This document shows, piece after piece, positions 43,442 through 57,513 of a stretch of DNA of 64,000 nt (position 1 is its first letter; each line of letters begins with the position of its first letter). Under the pieces are notes generated by a model that saw nothing but the letters and a program-made list of their open reading frames with translations, did no database searches and had not been told where the DNA came from. Where the stretch lies: contig JAENRU010000488.1 in NCBI GenBank assembly GCA_016647705.1, forward strand, positions 437,501 through 501,500, in the 5' to 3' direction. Made by a program: the position numbers and the translations under genes. The stretch comes from Eucommia ulmoides (Eukaryota; Streptophyta; Magnoliopsida; Garryales; Eucommiaceae).

Positions 43442-44701
43442 TTAGAAGAGCTTGCTTGATCCACTTGGTAAACTAGAGTTGGCATCATCCCTCATTTGTG
43501 AAAGACTCCTCCCAAGTTGCAGAGCCACCTTCATCTCAAACAACTCTCCATTCTCTCTCCTCTCATACTCTCTCTCCTCCAAATTTGACTCTATGAACTC
43601 CTCCATGAACCTAAAGAACCCTGCATTCCCTCTATACATCTCCACCACCATCCCCACCTGCCCACCATGCTCCAGTGTGTTGACTGCACTTGCTAGGGCC
43701 CCACCGGCCACCCCCAGAACGGTAGCCCACCACCCTCCAAACCCTAAAAGGGCCGATCCAACGGCTGCAAGGCCAGTTAGGGTTGGACCAGCAACGGCCA
43801 AGATCTTGTTAAGCCTCATTTTATCCTCACCCAACCTCAAGTAGCCTTCTTTATCACTTTTTATAACCCTAACCATCTCCCTCAATTCCTCCTCCAACTT
43901 CAAATTCCAACCATTTTTTCCACTTTCCAAATTTACCCTTTTTGCCTTTTTCCGATCTTGTTTAGGCCACCAAACCGCGGGCTCCAATTTCGCTGGAAAT
44001 TTTTCGAGCATAACGCCGATTAGGGGCAGCGGGTAGGCCTTGTCTAGGGCCAAAACCCTCTCCATTGCTTCATTCACATCGCTCTCGGAAGGGTAATTTT
44101 GGTATTTCCTACTCAATAACGTGGTTTTGATTTGTTCATGCAATTGATTGAACAATCTAGAGGCATTCCTTTGCTCCTCAACAAGTTGGGATGGTTGGAT
44201 CTTGTTCATGACCACAAGCATCCCAGTGGCTGCCATGTACAAGATTGTAGAGGAGAGTTTTAGGGCAAGTGTAGAGGATCCGGCACCGGCGCCGGTAGTC
44301 GCGGCAATCCCTGCAATTGTAGCTGCAAAGAGAGTGATTGTGTTGATAGATGTCAAGAGGAGGGTATTCCAGTTGTTCCTTTGCTCTCCAATGTTCCTGT
44401 GAATCTCAACCCTATCTCCAATCACCTCCAAAATTGCATACATTTTTTCCAAAACCAAAGGGTCTGGAAAATTCAGGTCCTTGTTTGCAAAAATGGATTT
44501 TTTCTCAATTGGTTTGTAAGTTCCATTTGAGTACAAGTGATCAAATGAAGGTTGTATGGAGATAGAATTGGTTGGCCGGAGCTTTGGGAAGTAGTTGTTG
44601 CCGGTGGCCAAAACAAGCCCTCTTGATGATCTCCGGTTGATCATGGAAGAACAAAAACCGGGTTTCGAGGTAGAAAAACTTGAAGATTGAATCACTGCCA
44701 T
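43442..44701 (-). CDS. At4g22030-like protein, gene A copy 2
   Basis: 419 codons, the same protein residue for residue as the gene at 6929-8188, with synonymous differences (for example near 43510). Upstream sequence, leader and TATA box are also conserved, so both copies could be expressed if both exist in the genome. The N-terminus resembles a plastid transit peptide, and two hydrophobic regions suggest membrane association. No F-box motif is visible. Confidence 0.9.
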   Translation of the reverse strand: MAVIQSSSFSTSKPGFCSSMINRRSSRGLVLATGNNYFPKLRPTNSISIQPSFDHLYSNGTYKPIEKKSIFANKDLNFPDPLVLEKMYAILEVIGDRVEIHRNIGEQRNNWNTLLLTSINTITLFAATIAGIAATTGAGAGSSTLALKLSSTILYMAATGMLVVMNKIQPSQLVEEQRNASRLFNQLHEQIKTTLLSRKYQNYPSESDVNEAMERVLALDKAYPLPLIGVMLEKFPAKLEPAVWWPKQDRKKAKRVNLESGKNGWNLKLEEELREMVRVIKSDKEGYLRLGEDKMRLNKILAVAGPTLTGLAAVGSALLGFGGWWATVLGVAGGALASAVNTLEHGGQVGMVVEMYRGNAGFFRFMEEFIESNLEEREYERRENGELFEMKVALQLGRSLSQMRDDANSSLPSGSSKLF

Positions 44702-44814
44702 GATCCTCTTCTTGTTTTCTTTAGGGTATAAAAAAAATGTTGGGTTTTTATTGTTTAAAGAGAGAGAGAGAGTTTGTGTTTTGTTTGTAGATTTAGAATT
44801 TTGATATATGGGTT

Positions 44815-44880
44815 TTGAAGGTGTTTATGATATATATATATGGGCTGGGGTGGGGTGGGGTGGGGTGCGGGGTGGGGGGG
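44815..44880 (-). promoter_or_regulatory. Core promoter of gene A copy 2, shorter G-rich repeat
   Basis: TATATATATATC at about 44829-44842 on the minus strand, with GGGGT units and an interrupting GCGGGG at 44842-44880. The G-rich tract is about 15 bp shorter than in copy 1, showing length instability. Confidence 0.6.
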
Positions 44881-45016
44881 TGTTTGAATTAGTGAAGATG
44901 GAAAAGAGAAGACCGAAATGGTCTGTTGTTCAAAGGGTTGAACAAGTAAGGACTGGCTAGCTAAGAAGTAGTCTTGAGAGAATATATTAAGAGCGTGTGT
45001 GTGTGCGCGCGCAATG

Positions 45017-45140
45017 TTTTAAAAACCGGAGCGAACCGGCCGGTTCAACCGGTTGGACCGTCAACCGGCTTAGATTCCGGTCCGGTTATACCCCTAAAAC
45101 CGGTCAACCGGCCGGTGTTCTATGAACCGTCCGGTTCTTC
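45017..45140 (+). mobile_element. CCGG-rich hAT-like remnant, unit copy 2
   Basis: Repeats 8517-8640 almost base for base; the same ACCGG motif clusters, no right end found. Confidence 0.5.
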
Positions 45141-45649
45141 TTCATTTCTCAAGAAAAAGATGAAATCGATTTACAGAGAAACGGGAAAGATGGGGAATGA
45201 ATGAGAGAGAGAGATGTACCTACGGTACTCCGAAAACGGCGGTCGGCGGTGGGCTGTGAGAGCGATAGAGAGAGTAGTAGTAGTAGGAAGTGACAGGTCT
45301 GAGAGGAAAGCCATCCAAACCATCGCCGAACTTCAACCGCTGCCGACCATCAATATTCAGACCCTCACCGAGCTGCACCGTCATCGCCTAATTAAGAGAT
45401 TCGAGCAATAATCACTCTCTCTTTGCAGGCCTCGTTATAATCTTGAGATTAGAGAAGGTGTGGATGAGATTGAAGGTTGAGGTTGTTGATAAGGTTGCAG
45501 AGACTGAGAGAGAAACGGCGAGAGAGGGCTGTACACAATTGGGAAGGAGCGGCTGACACGAAATTAATTCTTAATTGTTTTATCGTATTCATTAAGAATT
45601 CTTTACGAAAAAAATCTGGCAACGGATCTATTCCAACTTATTTACGAAA

Positions 45650-45930
45650 CCCGCATATTTCGGGGTTGGTAATCCCGAGAATTGAGATCCCGGGATCTTC
45701 CTTTTAAATATTTTTTTTTTTTTTTTGGGACATAATGTCCCAGGGTTACCAACCCCGGGAACCTAAGAGCAGCCGGTCACGGACCGTGACCGGCTGCTCT
45801 ATGCCCTGTCAGCTGCATAAAGTAGCCGGTCACTTAATGCAGTTCAGTTTTGAAACCCGCCCCCCCCGCCAAACCCCTACCGGCTGAGCCCATATAAACC
45901 CCAACGGCCTTCTCCATTTCATGCAACTCT
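45650..45930 (+). promoter_or_regulatory. Mutator-like element promoter, unit copy 2
   Basis: The 35-bp perfect palindrome is at 45766-45800 and the TATAAA at 45893-45898. Upstream, about 15 bp (one repeat of a CCCGGGATT-type motif) is missing relative to 9180-9210. The palindrome itself is unchanged. Confidence 0.65.
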
Positions 45931-46078
45931 CAGCCTTCTCCTTCTCCTTTCCCTTCTCCATCTCCTTGTTCCTTCCTCAATTTCACAAATTTTGATCATT
46001 CCATTTTTTGTGTAAAAATTTAACGAAGATTGTTCATCAATCTTTGACAAATTTCACAACTTCCTCCCACTACAAAAA

Positions 46079-49000
46079 GTAAGTTTATTTTAATTTTTTT
46101 AATTTATTTGTTAATTAGATTAATATGTTTTTTACTTATTAAATTTACTTGTTTAATTGTTAGTTTAATTTTTTTGTTTAATTTTCTTGTTTGTTAGTTT
46201 CATTGATTACTTGTTTTTTACACATTATATAATACACTATTTAATAAATTAGTTAGTTTAGTTGTTAATTTAATTTTTTTTAAACATGAAAAAAAACATT
46301 AGAGGATAGTTTAATTTTAATTTGTTACTTGTCTAATTTGTTAGTTAATTTTGTTTATTTTGTTAGTTAGTTTACTTGTTTAATTTGTTGGTTCGTTAGT
46401 TAAATTAATTTGTAAATTAGTTAGTTGGTTTAATTTGTTAATTTAGTTGTTAAATTAAAAATTACACTATGACCCCTTTCACATGTGTAGAAAAATATAG
46501 ATTAATATATTATTTAAAAATATTGTTAGTTAGTTAGAAAAATACACTTTGACCCCTTAAAGTATAACAATTAGAAAAATATATGATTTAATGTATTGTT
46601 TTAGAAAAGTTTTAAAATAAATTGTTATTTGTTTTTGTTTTTTTTTAATTTAGTTAAAATATTGAATTATTTAGTTTAATGTATGAATTTAGTTGTTTAA
46701 TTATAAAATTTTAATTAAAAATTGTGCACTTTGACCCCTCAAAATTTGACAAATTATAAAAATTAAAATTAAAATATATTGGTTTAAAATAAATTCTAAC
46801 TTAATTTGACTTTATTTTTTGAATTTAGTTGTTTAATTAAAAAAAATACATTTTGACCCCTCAAAGTATGACAATTACAAAAATACATAATTTAATGTAT
46901 TGTTTTAGAAAAATATAAAATTTAATGGATTATTTTAAAATAAATTGTTAGTTGGTTTTTTTTTTTTCTTTTTTTTTTTTTTTTTAAATTTAGTTAAAAT
47001 TGTTAATTAGTTAGTTTAATTTATGAATGTAGATGACCCTTCAAAGTATGACAATTACAAAAATATAAAATTTATTTTATTGTTTTAAAATAAATTGTTA
47101 GTTGTTTATTTTTATTGATTTAGTTAAAATTGTGAATTAGTTAGTTAAATTTAGGAATGTAGTCGTTTAATTTATAAATTTTAAATTAAAAATTGTCCAC
47201 TTTTACCCCTCAAAATTATGCAAATTAGAAAAATATATATATTGGTTTAAAATAAATTGTAAGTTAATTTGAGTTTAATTAAAAAAATCCACTTTGACCC
47301 TTCAAAGTATGATAATTAGAAAAATATAAAATTTATTTTATTGTTTTAAAATAGATTGTTAGTTGTTTATTTTTATTGATTTAGTTAAAATTGTGAATTA
47401 GTTAGTTAAATTTAGGAATGTAGTTGTTTAATTTATAAATTTTAAATTAAAAATTGTGCACTTTGACCCCTCAAAATTATGCAAATTAGAAAAATATATA
47501 TATTGGTTTAAAATAAATTGTAAGTTAATTTGAGTTTAATTAAAAAAATCCACTTTGACCCTTCAAAGTATGACAATTAGAAAAATATAAAATTTATTTT
47601 ATTGTTTTAAAATAAATTGTTAGTTGTTTATTTTTATTGATTTAGTTAAAATTGTGAATTAGTTAGTTAAATTTAGGAATGTAGTTGTTTAATTTATAAA
47701 TTTTAAATTAAAAATTGTGCACTTTGACCCCTCAAAATTATGCAAATTAGAAAAATATATATATTGGTTTAAAATAAATTGTAAGTTAATTTGAGTTTAA
47801 TTAAAAAAATCCACTTTGACCCTTTAAAGTATGACAATTAGAAAAATATAAAATTTATTTTATTGTTTTAAAATAAATTGTTAGTTGTTTATTTTTATTG
47901 ATTTAGTTAAAATTGTGAATTAGTTAGTTAAATTTAGGAATGTAGTCGTTTAATTTATAAATTTTAAATTAAAAATTGTCCACTTTGACCCCTCAAAATT
48001 ATGCAAATTAGAAAAATATATATATTGGTTTAAAATAAATTGTAAGTTAATTTGAGTTTAATTAAAAAAATCCACTTTGACCCTTCAAAGTATGACAATT
48101 AGAAAAATATAAAATTTATTTTATTGTTTTAAAATAAATTGTTAGTTGTTTATTTTTATTGATTTAGTTAAAATTGTGAATTAGTTAGTTAAATTTAGGA
48201 ATGTAGTTGTTTAATTTATAAATTTTAAATTAAAAATTGTGCACTTTGACCCCTCAAAATTATGCAAATTAGAAAAATATATATATTGGTTTAAAATAAA
48301 TTGTAAGTTAATTTGAGTTTAATTAAAAAAATCCACTTTGACCCTTTAAAGTATGACAATTAGAAAAATATAAAATTTATTTTATTGTTTTAAAATAAAT
48401 TGTTAGTTGTTTATTTTTATTGATTTAGTTAAAATTGTGAATTAGTTAGTTAAATTTAGGAATGTAGTTGTTTAATTTATAAATTTTAAATTAAAAATTG
48501 TGCACTTTGACCCCTCAAAATTATGCAAATTAGAAAAATATATATATTGGTTTAAAATAAATTGTAAGTTAATTTGAGTTTAATTAAAAAAATCCACTTT
48601 GACCCTTCAAAGTATGACAATTAGAAAAATATAAAATTTATTTTATTGTTTTAAAATAAATTGTTAGTTGTTTATTTTTATTGATTTAGTTAAAATTGTG
48701 AATTAGTTAGTTAAATTTAGGAATGTAATTGTTTAATTTATAAATTTTAAATTAAAAATTGTGCACTTTGACCCCTCAAAATTATGCAAATTAGAAAAAT
48801 ATATATATTGGTTTAAAATAAATTGTAAGTTAATTTGAGTTTAATTATAAAAATCCACTTTGACCCTTTAAAGTATGACAATTAGAAAAATATAAAATTT
48901 ATTTTATTGTTTTAAAATAAATTGTTAGTTGTTTATTTTTATTGATTTAGTTAAAATTGTGAATTAGTTAGTTAAATTTAGGAATGTAGTTGTTTAATTT

Positions 49001-49980
49001 ATAAATTTTAAATTAAAAATTGTGCACTTTGACCCCTCAAAATTATGCAAATTAGAAAAATATATATATTGGTTTAAAATAAATTGTAAGTTAATTTGAG
49101 TTTAATTAAAAAAATCCACTTTGACCCTTTAAAGTATGACAATTAGAAAAATATAAAATTTATTTTATTGTTTTAAAATAAATTGTTAGTTGTTTATTTT
49201 TATTGATTTAGTTAAAATTGTGAATTAGTTAGTTAAATTTAGGAATGTAGTTGTTTAATTTATAAATTTTAAATTAAAAATTGTGCACTTTGACCCCTCA
49301 AAATTATGCAAATTAGAAAAATATATATATTGGTTTAAAATAAATTGTAAGTTAATTTGAGTTTAATTAAAAAAATCCACTTTGACCCTTTAAAGTATGA
49401 CAATTAGAAAAATATAAAATTTATTTTATTGTTTTAAAATAAATTGTTAGTTGTTTATTTTTATTGATTTAGTTAAAATTGTGAATTAGTTAGTTAAATT
49501 TAGGAATGTAGTTGTTTAATTTATAAATTTTAAATTAAAAATTGTGCACTTTGACCCCTCAAAATAATGCAAATTAGAAAAATATATATATTGATTTAAA
49601 ATAAATTGTAAGTTAATTTGAGTTTAATTAAAAAAATCCACTTTGACCCTTCAAAGTATGACAATTAGAAAAATATAAAATTTATTTTATTGTTTTAAAA
49701 TAAATTTTTAGTTGTTTATTTTTATTGATTTAGTTAAAATTGTGAATTAGTTAGTTAAATTTAGGAATGTAGTTGTTTAATTTATAAATTTTAAATTAAA
49801 AATTGAGTACTTTGACCCCTCAAAATTATGCAAATTAGAAAAATATATATATTGGTTTAAAACATACTCAAAGCCATAAAAAATTAACACTGTAAACATT
49901 GGTATAAGAACATACTTTTATGATTGAGTTTTAGTTGATGATATTATTTTCTTGTTTTGTTTTGCCTTTTGAAATGATAG
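46079..49980 (+). other. Predicted 3.9-kb 5'UTR intron of MURA, unit copy 2
   Basis: Same donor (GTAAGTTT at 46079) and acceptor (GATAG at 49980) as copy 1. It is shorter by 1571 bp, of which 1566 is six satellite units. Splice sites are conserved despite the size change. Confidence 0.55.
47029..49864 (+). repeat. 261-bp satellite array, about 11 units
   Basis: Starts of the CACTTTGACCCTTCAAAG half-unit occur every 261 bp from 47290 to 49639. The variants that mark the duplicated six-unit block in copy 1 occur once here (TAATTATAAAAATCC at about 48843) or not at all (CCTCTAAAG). Confidence 0.95.
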
Positions 49981-52722
49981 CCGCTTGAAATGGATCACGT
50001 CCGTTTGTTATTGTATTGGGGTGGTAGAATATTGGAAGGTACTGAATTCGGGATTAGTTACAGTACATCAGCTATAAAATCTTTGGTTGTCCATAGGGGA
50101 ACAACCTTAGATGAATTAATTGAGATGATAAAACCGTGTATTCTTGAGAATGAGACTGATGGGAATTTGAAACTGAAGTGTAGGATGCCGATGGCACTTT
50201 TCGGGGCGAATTATAAATATACCCTATTTTCTATCGGGGATGACTCAGCATTAAATCAAGTACTTGAGTTACCACTTTACATACCCTCGCTTCTTGCTAT
50301 TGAGGTGTATGTAGAGGTAGAACGAGCATTTGCTGATGGTTCGAATTTTTTCCCTGGAAGTGGTCATTTTACCAACTTATTGAGTCATTGTTTTAATCCG
50401 TACAGTAGCCAATCTGATGGCCAATTTTTTGGCACCTTCCCCCAAGCAGTCCAGTCTAATTATATTGTCCCACCCCCTTACATTCCAGAACAATATCATT
50501 CCCACAGTACTCCCATGCCGCACCCCCAATCTGATCATGATCAGGGTACCAGCTCTGGTCTTCCACATCACCATTATTCACCGACTAGTCCACCGCAACA
50601 TGACACAAGTAATTATGGTGGTGAGTTTGATACAATTGATAGTCGGCATAATGTGTCAGAGGAAGAGTTAGATGCAGATGTTGCGTTTGACCCAGGCGAA
50701 GTTGTAGATGCTGGGCCTAGTGGGCAAGGTAGTAGAATCAACAATTGCCGTTGGAAAGGGATATTCCATTTTTCAATAACTTGGAATGGGGTGACGACGA
50801 TGATATGGCAAAATACGAGCCGAAATTGCGGAAAAATTTTTGGACACCAGAGATTGACGAATTTCGTGTTGGTATGGTCTTTAAGGATAAGGAACATGTG
50901 CAGCAGGCCGTTAAATATTACCACGTGAAGAAAAACAAAGAGTTTCGTGTGTTAGAAACGAACAAAAAGGTCTGGTCAGTTCATTGTTTGCATGGATGCA
51001 GTTGGAGGTTGCGGGCGGGTAGGAAAAAAAGTCACAACATGTTTCAGATTACGTATTATGAAGGGCAGCACACATGTTTTTATAATCATACTGCTGTAGA
51101 TCATAAAAATCTGGATTATGGACTCATTGCGAACCTAATACTTAGACAAGTCGAACAGGATCCAGAATTGAAAATTGGCGTGATTGTGGCTTACGTCAAG
51201 GAGTCTCAGGGATTCACCATCTCCTACCGAAAAGCTTGGATGGCTAGAGCTAAAGCCATCGAAACCTTGTTCGGAGATTGGGACGAATCTTATCAGAAGT
51301 TGCCGAAGTTTATGTTCGCGTTGCAACACTATAATCCGGGAACGATTGTCGAGTGGAGGACTGTGTCGACTGATATGCCTGCCTACAAGACGTTCGACAT
51401 GGTATTTTGGGCATTCAAAGCTTCAGTTGACGGATGGCGTTATTGTCACCCCGTAATCACCATCGACGGGACGCACTTGTATGGTAAATACGAGGGAAAG
51501 ATTTTAATCGCCATTGGAATGACGCCGTCTAACAAGTGCTATCCATTGGCTTTCGCCATCGTACCGACAGAGGACTACCGATGCTGGCGATGGTTCATCT
51601 ACATGCTTAAGAGGCATATTGTCGAAAATCGCCTTGAGGTAACATTGATATCGAACAGACACGGCGGCATTACTAGTGCGGTTGACAGTATTTAGCTTAA
51701 TCAACAAAATGAGCCTGTCCGACATCATCGATTTTGTTTGCGTCACCTTTGCAACAATTTCAACAAGATTACTAAAAATCAGCATCTCAAAGATCTTGCT
51801 TGGAATGCGGGTGCTGCGACACAAATTCGAAAATATAATGCTATCATGGAAGAGATCAAAAAAATTGATGTTCAGGCGCATGCATGGTTGAGCAGTCATC
51901 CACCTTATAAATGGACCAGGGCACACGACGATGGTAAGCGTTGGGGAGTGATGACGACCAATTATGCAGAGGTATTTAACAACTGTTTGAAGGGTGCAAG
52001 AAATGTTCCAATTATTGCATCCGTGAAGATTACGTTCTACAGGATGGTTAAATACTTTGATATTGGTTGACAACAAGCTCTAAAGGACTCGGCCGATGGT
52101 TATGTATATGTTAAACACGTCATTGAGAAAATACTGAAATCTCAAGCCAAGTTTAAAACATACTAAGTTCAAATATTCAATCGGTAATTTATTATTTTTT
52201 AATTATTTTCATGTTACATATAACCGCAGCGACACATATTTAATGTAATATAATTTTTTTTTCTAGAAAGAACATGATCTACCACGTGAAAACTAGAAAG
52301 ACTCTCATTGGGGGCCTGATCGCTCATGAAGTCACATTAGGTGATGACGCTAATTACACATGTGGAAAGTATAAAATTTGGCGATATCCGTGCTCTCATA
52401 TGCTTGCGGCCACCGAGTATAGTGGAGTTGATGCATTTCGCTATATTGCAGCTGAGTACACAATGACAAACCAATTGATGGCATGGGAGTCATCGTTTCG
52501 CCCGATTATTCACGAGGACTACTGGCCAGAAACCAATTTTCCGAACCTGATTCCAGATCATGACAGACTTCGGGTTGTCATCGTGATCGACCAAATTCCA
52601 CTCGCATTCAAAACGAGATGGATCAATCGCGGAGAATAATGACAAATCGTTGTGGTTTATGTTCTCAAACTGGACATGATAGGCGGAGGTGTCCATCCCG
52701 ACCCCGTCATACGCCCAATTAA
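49981..52722 (+). pseudogene. Mutator-like transposase (MURA), degenerate, copy 2
   Basis: Same gene structure as 15067-17807 and the same shared lesions: frameshift near 50743, Asn instead of the second catalytic Asp (51654-51656), and stops at 52068 and 52164. Two further private lesions are seen: TGG to TAG at 51693-51695 inside the catalytic domain, and Cys to Tyr (52355-52357) in the SWIM finger (NYTCGKYKIWRYPCSH). The extra damage here and not in copy 1 shows independent decay after the 36-kb duplication. Confidence 0.9.
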
Positions 52723-52907
52723 TCTTGTTGGTTCATTATAATTATGTTTATGCTACTTCATTTGTTTGTTATGTCAACTTTTATATATTATAAATTCCAT
52801 GCACACATTTCTTCATGATCAATGCTATATTTTGTTTATAAATGTCATTAAATTTTAATTTCATACTAACAAATTTACCACAAGTGTTGACGGACCAAAT
52901 TTCAGCT

Positions 52908-54779
52908 ATGTCAATCCCTGGACCCGAAGATGTTTCAGTTCTACATATGCAAGCGCAACATAGGTCTGAAGTAGTATGGGCAACACAGGTAAATATTTAG
53001 GCTATTGCATTATATTAATTTTTATATTTCAGTTTTTAAAAAATTTAATGTTATTTATTATGTCTTATTTAATGTTTCAGGATATTCATTCTCTTGACTG
53101 TCCTGGATCCGATGGAGGAGAATGGAGAGAAAACGTTCCCCCTCAAATTATACAATTGATAGAATCAGTCGGTTTCTATGGCCCGTTCAGGTTGTGGCCG
53201 AAGCGATTGGATAGAGCTCTCATAACTGCATTGGTAGAGAGATGGCGTCCGGAAACCCACACTTTCCATCTACCCATCGGGGAGATGACCATCACATTAC
53301 AGGACGTTGCCGTCTTGTTGGGGTTACCCGTGCATGGGAAGCCGGTTATCGCCAATGAGCCAGCGCGAGCGGGACCCGAATGGCAAGCACTTTGCCTCCA
53401 GCTCCTTGGAGTAGTGCCACCAGAGGCACAGATTAGGAATGGGTGTTTGAAGCTCAAGTGGTTACGGAACACCTTTGTCGAAGTTCCTGAGGATGCCGAC
53501 GAGGAAGTCATGCATTGCTACGCATGTGCGTATTGCTTGCTTATACTTGGCCAGATGTTGCTTCCTGATAAATCGCTACCTCCCATTGCTTGGTGACTTG
53601 ACACCTAGCGTCAAGTATAGCTGGGGTAGTGCGACGCTTGCAATCCTCTACCGCGAGCTATGTAAGGAGTCGAAGGCCAACACGAAAGACATAGCCGGTT
53701 GTCTATTTTTGTTGGAGTGTTGGGCCTGGGAGCGGTTGCCGAGACTTCGACCTGAAGTTATCCATGAACCCCAGTATGACATCGCAATCGCAGAGCTGGA
53801 CTTCGGTAATGGTGTGATGTTCCCAGCTGCTCCAAGAGGTGCTTGGTAACTAATTCGTATTTTATTTTTAATTTCATTTACCATGTAATAAATATTTATT
53901 TATGGATATTAAACTTATGATTTATATGTTTGTTGTACAGGTGGACTCTCGAATTCAATTTAGAAAACTTGCCGATGCATGTTCTAGCGGTGTATCGCGA
54001 TCAGTTAGATCGCTTGCAGAATGACGAGGTTACTTATTTATTTATATCAAAATTTAAATAAATTTATTTCTTTATTTATTTAAATAAATTTATATTTTGT
54101 TTTGACAGGTTATTTGGATGCCCTATATCTTGTCGACTTTGCCTCCATATACTACAGATGGAGAAGATATATGGATAGCATCGCTACCTCTCATTTGTTT
54201 CGAGGTCATCAAATACACGTATCCCCTGCGCGTGCTACGACAGTTTGGTTATCGCCAAGGGGTTCCTCAGCCGGTAATTATGGATCGGGACTTGCACAAA
54301 ATGACTCGGCGATGATACTTTGGTGTAAACTGGACTGAGAAGCACCACGCACATATAGTTGCGTGGAATAGACGACGAGCACCAGATGTGCGCAGATTTC
54401 AGCAAGGGATAGGGGTTGACCAAGGATACATGGATTGGTATTGGAGAATCACACGAAGGATCTTGGTCAACCCGGTGTACCGACCTGAGTTTGGGTATCT
54501 AGCAACGGGAGGACGAGTTGTGTTAGAAGTATGGCCCCCATTTGACTGTACCATCTGTTTAGTTATATGAGTTTGATTATGTTGTTATTATTCATGTATT
54601 AATTCACCAATTATATGTGTTTCCTAGGATACGGAGGTATCAAACCTGATACGCTTGAGTGATCTAACTCTGCGGTCAGGTACTGCGGAATCAGGTATTG
54701 CATTGGCTCATGCCATCAATGATGGCACCATTGGGAGGATGCACCGAGGAGTACTACGCTATGTGGCACCTGACGTTCC
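52908..54779 (+). pseudogene. Plant-mobile-domain gene, broken, copy 2
   Basis: Exons by correspondence: 52908-52988, 53081-53845, 53941-54028, 54109-54528 and 54628-54779. The splice sites, the frameshift near 53575, the TGA at 54313-54315 and the truncation at the LINE scrap are all shared with copy 1, so they predate the 36-kb duplication. Changes private to this copy are few and scattered. Confidence 0.85.
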
Positions 54780-55063
54780 TCCATACGTCCATCACAATGC
54801 GTAACTCTCCTCTATGCTTGTTTGATATTCGTTATGAAGATGGAAGTAGTTTGGCTGGTCCCAATTTGTTTCATGAAGCAGCTATTGAGTTTTTCAAGGA
54901 TCTATATTCGTCTACCCAGGTTTCTTATTCGAACACTGTCTTTGATTCCATTCCACGCATAGTAACGGATATGGATAATGCCATGTTATTGGCTCCTTTC
55001 TCGATGGAGGAAATTAAAGAGGCCATGTGGTCCATACCCATTGATGGTGCTCCAGGTATCGAT
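54780..55063 (+). mobile_element. LINE filler fragment, unit copy 2
   Basis: Same junctions as 19865-20148. It keeps AAGGATC (as LINE-B) where copy 1 has AATGATC, so that change arose in copy 1 after duplication. Confidence 0.85.
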
Positions 55064-57513
55064 ACGTCACTAAACAACATTGTAAATCTATACAACACAT
55101 ATAGTAATTTCATCTGATAGGGATACACCGTCCCGAATATAAAAACAATCAAACAAATCCCTTAAACCTCACTTAGATTTCATCTCTGATATCTCGTCTC
55201 AAAGACTCCTTTGCATGACCCGCATAACTCTATCTAGCGCCAGTAGGGGACCGATTGACTCCTAGCTATTGCACCTGCGAGTGTACTGCCTTCTTAGTAA
55301 AAATATTTTTTTATAATAAAGCTTATTCTACAACATCTAAATGGGATCAAGCGGAAGTACATAAATACAACATAACTCGTAAAATCTCCAATATAGAAAC
55401 AGGGAAAATAAAGTGACATAATTAAGTTCCATTCACATCCAACTAATATAGAAATCATATTAATCATCATGATAATAAATATCAAACCAGCCAAAATACG
55501 TAAAACACCATATCTCAAATACACACGCTGGCCAGCCCTAGTGTCGTTTTAACCTCACGATTGGGAGTTACAACGGTACCGTAACATCCGTAGGAATGCC
55601 TTCCTACAAAATATCCACACCCCTTTTTGGGGAGAAATATAATCCACACCCCTTACGGGGAGAAATATCCACATCTCTTGGGAAGAATCCACACCCCTTA
55701 CGGGGAGAAATATGATCCACACCCCTTTCGGGGAGAACAACTATGGTATCGTCAAAATCATTAGTATAGTTAAAAACCCACATCCCTTACGGGAAGAAAT
55801 ACATTTTCACACCACATCGTCGAATCACTACGTCTATCTCTTTTCTTCAAAACCAACTTTTAAATCCAAAATCATAGTTCACACTTTCTTTAAAGAAAAT
55901 GTCTGATTTTATCAAAATCACTTTTCCACCTTTTATTTTTAGAAAATCAGGCATTTTTTATTTGAAAAACAGATGTTTTTTATTCTCTTTTAAAAACACC
56001 ATCTGATTTCACCTAATCCAACAAAAATTTATTTTCCACTTCTTTTCGAAAATCATCGAAATCTTTCAAAAATTCAATTTACCAGCTCTCCCAAATCCTA
56101 CTTGATCCATATCATTTATATACATAGAAAAATAGATTGGCAAGAAAACAGTACACTCACCTCGATATCTGTTTTACAAAACTGACACTGACCACACTCT
56201 ATCTGGACGTCGGTGCCTACGAACCTAATAGTGACAGAGCCTAAATTAATATCTTATCCAAAACATCCTAATCATGCAATACAGACCCTATATTTCAAAT
56301 CGTTACTATTTTACGTACCACGTAATTAAAATTAATTAATCGTTACAAAATTATTACGATTTTAGGATTTGTAACGCTAAATAAAATTTAATTTAACGAA
56401 AATTAATAATCGAATGAAATTTCACCTGTTTCCGAATCTTTTGACGATCATGAGATGGGTTTTGGATTTTCCTGGGGTGGTTTCTGCAAATTCCCCATTT
56501 TCGTTTTTGTTTTTCTCTTTTCTTCCTTCTTTTTTCTTTCTTCTTTGTTTTTTTTTTTTTCCGGTTCTGTTTGGTTTCAGTTGCCGGTCGCCGACGACCT
56601 TCATTCGCCGTCGATCAACACACATACACACTATAGCCACCACCGTTTCTGTTTCTGCTCTGCTTCATCCAGTATGGCAACACACACCCACGCCGGAACA
56701 TATCTCCACCAAACCGAAGCCACCTTCTCTCTCTCTAACTTTCCAATCGGCCAACTTCGATCACCCCCCTGCATCCACGACGGCGAACGACATGCATCCA
56801 CTCACCGAACGACGGCGATCACATACCCATAATTTGATCAGGGCCACCACCCACACCGGACTGCACCCCCTTGCTGGCGAACCTTTCCCTCTATTTTCTC
56901 TGTTTTTGTTTGGAATCCACCGGCACACACACACACCCTTAGTTGATCACCCACACACAACGAAACATCCTCACACACGTTGTTGATCTCCGGTTGATCA
57001 ACGGCGACGACACACACCCATGCCGGAGCAACGACGACGATCCGAACCCACCATCCCGAACCTTCTCCTCTCTCTCTCTCGATTTTTTGATTTCTTCTTT
57101 TGAGGTGCTCCCCTAAGGAATTACATGCATGTGCATATATATATGCATGGCTGGGTTTTGATTATTTCATACCACGTCGCCCACTCCTGATTCCCCTGTC
57201 TCCGGCGCCTTCACGGCACACACGGGATATGTATATATATATATACATATTCTTTTAATCAAAATATCCTTTCCTCCCCCCAATTTTCTTAAAATCTCAT
57301 TTTTCGGTTCAATTTTACATTTAATACTTTCTTAAATTGCAATTCCACCCCAACAAAATTTTAATTCAAAAGTTAAATGCCAATTTTAGATTGAATGTTT
57401 TCTAAATTTACAAATTGACCCCAAAACTTTTTAAATCAAATAATAAATTACGCCACCTACCCCGTTATTTTTGAAACATTTAAGATACGACTAAAAAAAA
57501 TCAGGGTCTTACA
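55064..57513 (+). mobile_element. Truncated solo LTR (LTR-B), unit copy 2
   Basis: Equivalent of 20149-22601, ending TCTTACA at 57513; hairpin minisatellite at 55613-55801. A T-run near 56548 is four bases shorter, which changes the apparent reading frame of the T-rich region and argues against that frame being a protein. Confidence 0.8.
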
